A stretch of 16,509 nt of DNA, from contig VFKY01000347.1 in assembly GCA_009885275.1 (NCBI GenBank), forward strand, positions 1 through 16,509, read 5' to 3'. The translations under genes and the position numbers were made by a program. Positions 14,334 to 16,509 of this stretch are shown here, piece after piece (positions within the stretch are counted from its first letter, which is position 1; every line of letters begins with the position of its first letter). This DNA comes from Verrucomicrobiota bacterium. GTDB taxonomy: Bacteria > Verrucomicrobiota > Verrucomicrobiia > Verrucomicrobiales > Verrucomicrobiaceae. The notes below the pieces were generated by a model. That model ran no database searches. It was given only the letters and a program-made list of their open reading frames with translations, and was not told the origin of the DNA.

Positions 14334-16442
14334 ATGAATCCCGACCATTACATCAACCGTGAATTAAGCTGGCTAGCGTTCAATGAACGAGTTCTCGAGG
14401 AGGCTGGAAAAGCCAATCTTCCTCTGTTGGAACGTATAAAGTTCTTAGCAATAACCGCATCAAATTTGGACGAGTTCTTCATGGTGCGCGTTGGTGGACT
14501 GCAATACATGAAGGATTCAGGGAAGCGGGTTCGCGACCTCACTGGGTTGACACCTACACAGCAACTCGCAGCGATTGCAGAACGCACGAACGCTTTTGTG
14601 GAGCGTCAGTATCAAATACTCAACCATGAACTTCTGCCAGGGCTAAGAGAAAACGGTATTCGTCGCCTGCTACCTGAAGAATTGACTCCAGCTCAGCGCA
14701 CCTACTTGGGCGATTACTTTACGGAGCAACTCTTCCCTGTGCTGTCCCCCATTGCATTGGATACCGAAGGGCAACGCATCCATTTACCTGCACTGCAAAT
14801 CATTCTCGTATGTGAAGTGCGCTCCCAACAAGCTGGCACTGACAACACACGTCATGTTTTATTTACTCTACCCTCGAACATTCCCCGTCATATTGTCGTT
14901 CCCACTCTCGAAGATGGAACGCACGCCTATATTAACGTGGATGATCTAGCAGAATTGTTTCTTCATCAATATTTCCCCAAGGAACAAGTCATCGCCTCAG
15001 CTCGCTTTCGAATCAGTTTAAACAGTGATATCACTCTGGATGATGAAAGCGCGATGGATCTCGTTGCGGAAATGGAACAAATCCTTGAAGCGAGAAAAGC
15101 TAGCAATACCATTCGTTTGGAGATCGAAGTCGGAGCCACTTCCGCTCTCATTAAAATCATCCAGGGACTCTGTGGCGTATCTGCGCAGCAGACTAGCATG
15201 ATTCCTGGAGAGCTTGATCTACGATCATATTTTGCCATCGCCTCCCTTCCTGGTTTTGAAAAACTCAAGGTAGAACCGTGGCCGACGGAACAAGTGCAGG
15301 GAGGTCTTTCGGAAGAGACCATTTTTGACCGAATAAACCAAGGGGACATCCTGCTATATCACCCCTACCAGTCATTTGAGCCCGTCATTCAGTTGCTTGA
15401 GCAAGCTGCTGTCGATACCAATGTCGTGGCGATCAAACAGATCCTTTATCGCACTGCTAAAAATAGTCGCATCATCAGTGCTCTGATCAAGGCCGCACAA
15501 GCCGGTAAACACGTCACTGTTTTAGTAGAACTAAAAGCACGTTTTGATGAAGCTCGCAATCTGGAGCGCGCGGAAGATCTCATTAATGCTGGAGCTCAGA
15601 TTATATATGGAGTCCGTGGATTAAAGACTCATGCCAAGATATGCCTCGTGATGCGTCGTGAAGGAGGTCGAATGGTGCGATACTGTCACTTCGGCACCGG
15701 TAATTACAATGAGTCAACGGCAAAGCTTTATACCGATATCAGTTATTTAACTAATCGTGCGGATTACGGAGCTGATGCTTCGGCATTTTTTAATACCGTG
15801 ACTGGTCGATCACGCTTTGTTCATTTCCAGCGTATCAGCATGGCTCCCTTTGGATTGCGCGAGCGTTTACTTGATCTCATCCACAGTGAAACAGAACGCG
15901 CCAAGCAAGGAGACACCGCAGAGATGATTTTGAAAATGAACTCCCTAGAGGATGTACAAATGATTGATTCACTCTACGAGGCTTCTAAAGCAGGTGTAAA
16001 AATTAATCTTATCATTCGTGGGATCTGTTGCCTTCGTTCAGGCATCAAAAATCTCAGTGAAAACATTCGGGTAATAAGCATCGTCGACCGCTATCTTGAG
16101 CATGGTCGTATCTATTGGTTCCGTCAGGGAGGTAATCCTGTGGTCTTCATTTCTAGTGCCGACTTCATGACGCGTAACTTAAGCAAGCGCGTAGAATTAC
16201 TTACCCCTATTGAAGACACTAATGCCAAGAAGCGTCTTCTGGAAATACTCCTGACGCAATTGGAAGACAACGTTCAAGCGCGTGAATTGCACAAAGATGG
16301 ACAATTTTATCTCCTAAAAGGAGCGAAAGGTAAAAACCTTCGCTCACAAGAATATTTTTCAAAACAATCTGCCAAATTGACACGAGCAAGAACTCAATCA
16401 CCCGATTTGCTGATTCCACACAAACCAATAATTACAGTTTAA
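14334..16442 (+). CDS. ppk1: Polyphosphate kinase 1
   Basis: This 702-aa enzyme builds polyphosphate from ATP at the membrane/cytoplasm face, reversibly. The N-terminal domain begins with NRELSWLAFNERVLEEA and contains ASNLDEFFMVRV, the ATP-cradling segment. The two catalytic phospholipase-D-like domains carry the histidine expected to be phosphorylated, H433 in LKTHAKICLV, followed by YCHFGTGNYNESTAKLYTDI. The second active-site histidine is H590, in VDRYLEHGRIYWF, ahead of SSADFMTRNLSKRVELL. These correspond to H435 and H592 of the Escherichia coli enzyme, and length and order are normal, so the enzyme should be active. ATG 14334 has no Shine-Dalgarno but sits right at the conserved N-terminus. 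It is last of the ROK-ppx-ppk1 set. Confidence 0.97.
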   Translation: MNPDHYINRELSWLAFNERVLEEAGKANLPLLERIKFLAITASNLDEFFMVRVGGLQYMKDSGKRVRDLTGLTPTQQLAAIAERTNAFVERQYQILNHELLPGLRENGIRRLLPEELTPAQRTYLGDYFTEQLFPVLSPIALDTEGQRIHLPALQIILVCEVRSQQAGTDNTRHVLFTLPSNIPRHIVVPTLEDGTHAYINVDDLAELFLHQYFPKEQVIASARFRISLNSDITLDDESAMDLVAEMEQILEARKASNTIRLEIEVGATSALIKIIQGLCGVSAQQTSMIPGELDLRSYFAIASLPGFEKLKVEPWPTEQVQGGLSEETIFDRINQGDILLYHPYQSFEPVIQLLEQAAVDTNVVAIKQILYRTAKNSRIISALIKAAQAGKHVTVLVELKARFDEARNLERAEDLINAGAQIIYGVRGLKTHAKICLVMRREGGRMVRYCHFGTGNYNESTAKLYTDISYLTNRADYGADASAFFNTVTGRSRFVHFQRISMAPFGLRERLLDLIHSETERAKQGDTAEMILKMNSLEDVQMIDSLYEASKAGVKINLIIRGICCLRSGIKNLSENIRVISIVDRYLEHGRIYWFRQGGNPVVFISSADFMTRNLSKRVELLTPIEDTNAKKRLLEILLTQLEDNVQARELHKDGQFYLLKGAKGKNLRSQEYFSKQSAKLTRARTQSPDLLIPHKPIITV

Positions 16443-16509
16443 TAAATGGTGTTATACAATCACCAGTAACGCTTACGTACTATCATTTCCTAACCATCAT
16501 CAGGATTAC
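16443..16509. other. Intergenic tail after ppk1
   Basis: These 67 bp to the window edge are AT-rich and contain a short inverted pair TGGTG/CACCA (about 16446-16464) with a nine-base loop. No T-run follows, so it is not a convincing intrinsic terminator. Confidence 0.4.

Noticed and set aside
16446..16464. Short inverted pair TGGTG/CACCA after ppk1 as a terminator
   Set aside because: The five-bp stem with a nine-base loop has no T-run on either side, so it is too weak to call.

Overview
The window most likely comes from a PVC-superphylum bacterium, probably Verrucomicrobiota. I infer this from gene content only: a GxxExxY nuclease-fold protein, a WXG100/FtsK-SpoIIIE module of a kind I associate with Planctomycetes and Verrucomicrobia, and a ROK-Ppx-Ppk1 cluster. 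There is no rRNA or other marker gene, so the phylum call is moderate at best. Base composition looks balanced (about half GC), and most start codons lack a clear Shine-Dalgarno sequence. I see no tRNA, rRNA, CRISPR array or transposase.

Layout. (1) 1-1881, minus strand: a VOC/glyoxalase-like protein, then a LutA-type iron-sulfur oxidoreductase subunit, then a GxxExxY protein whose start overlaps the lutA stop. The GxxExxY gene lies between two 39-bp direct repeats, and the repeats carry the ATGA stop/start junction on both sides. An open frame starts in the second repeat copy and runs off the left edge. (2) 1981-6598, plus strand: a complete branched-chain amino acid ABC importer in the order substrate-binding lipoprotein, LivH, LivM, LivG, LivF, with ATGA overlaps between livH/livM and livM/livG. 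(3) 6611-11524, minus strand: a tight four-gene operon reading WXG100-like protein, 173-aa coiled-coil protein, 70-aa helical protein, and a 1297-aa membrane-anchored FtsK/SpoIIIE ATPase. This looks like a minimal type VII (ESX-like) secretion module without the usual EccB/D/E or EssB/EsaA partners in view. (4) 11737-16442, plus strand: a ROK sugar kinase broken by an apparent one-base deletion in a C run, a Ppx/GppA-like protein with an HD domain but missing active-site acids, and a complete polyphosphate kinase Ppk1.

How the genes fit together. The Liv genes form a self-contained importer. The WXG100/FtsK operon ends only 12 bp from the end of livF (tail to tail) and is divergent from the ROK-ppx-ppk1 cluster. 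In that last cluster Ppk1 would make polyphosphate, and the Ppx-like protein would degrade or sense it. The ROK kinase, which lacks the usual zinc motif, may use polyphosphate or ATP to phosphorylate a sugar.

The most unusual signals are the minimal type VII-like operon, the repeat-bounded GxxExxY cassette, and the Ppx homologue with a degenerate active site next to Ppk1.
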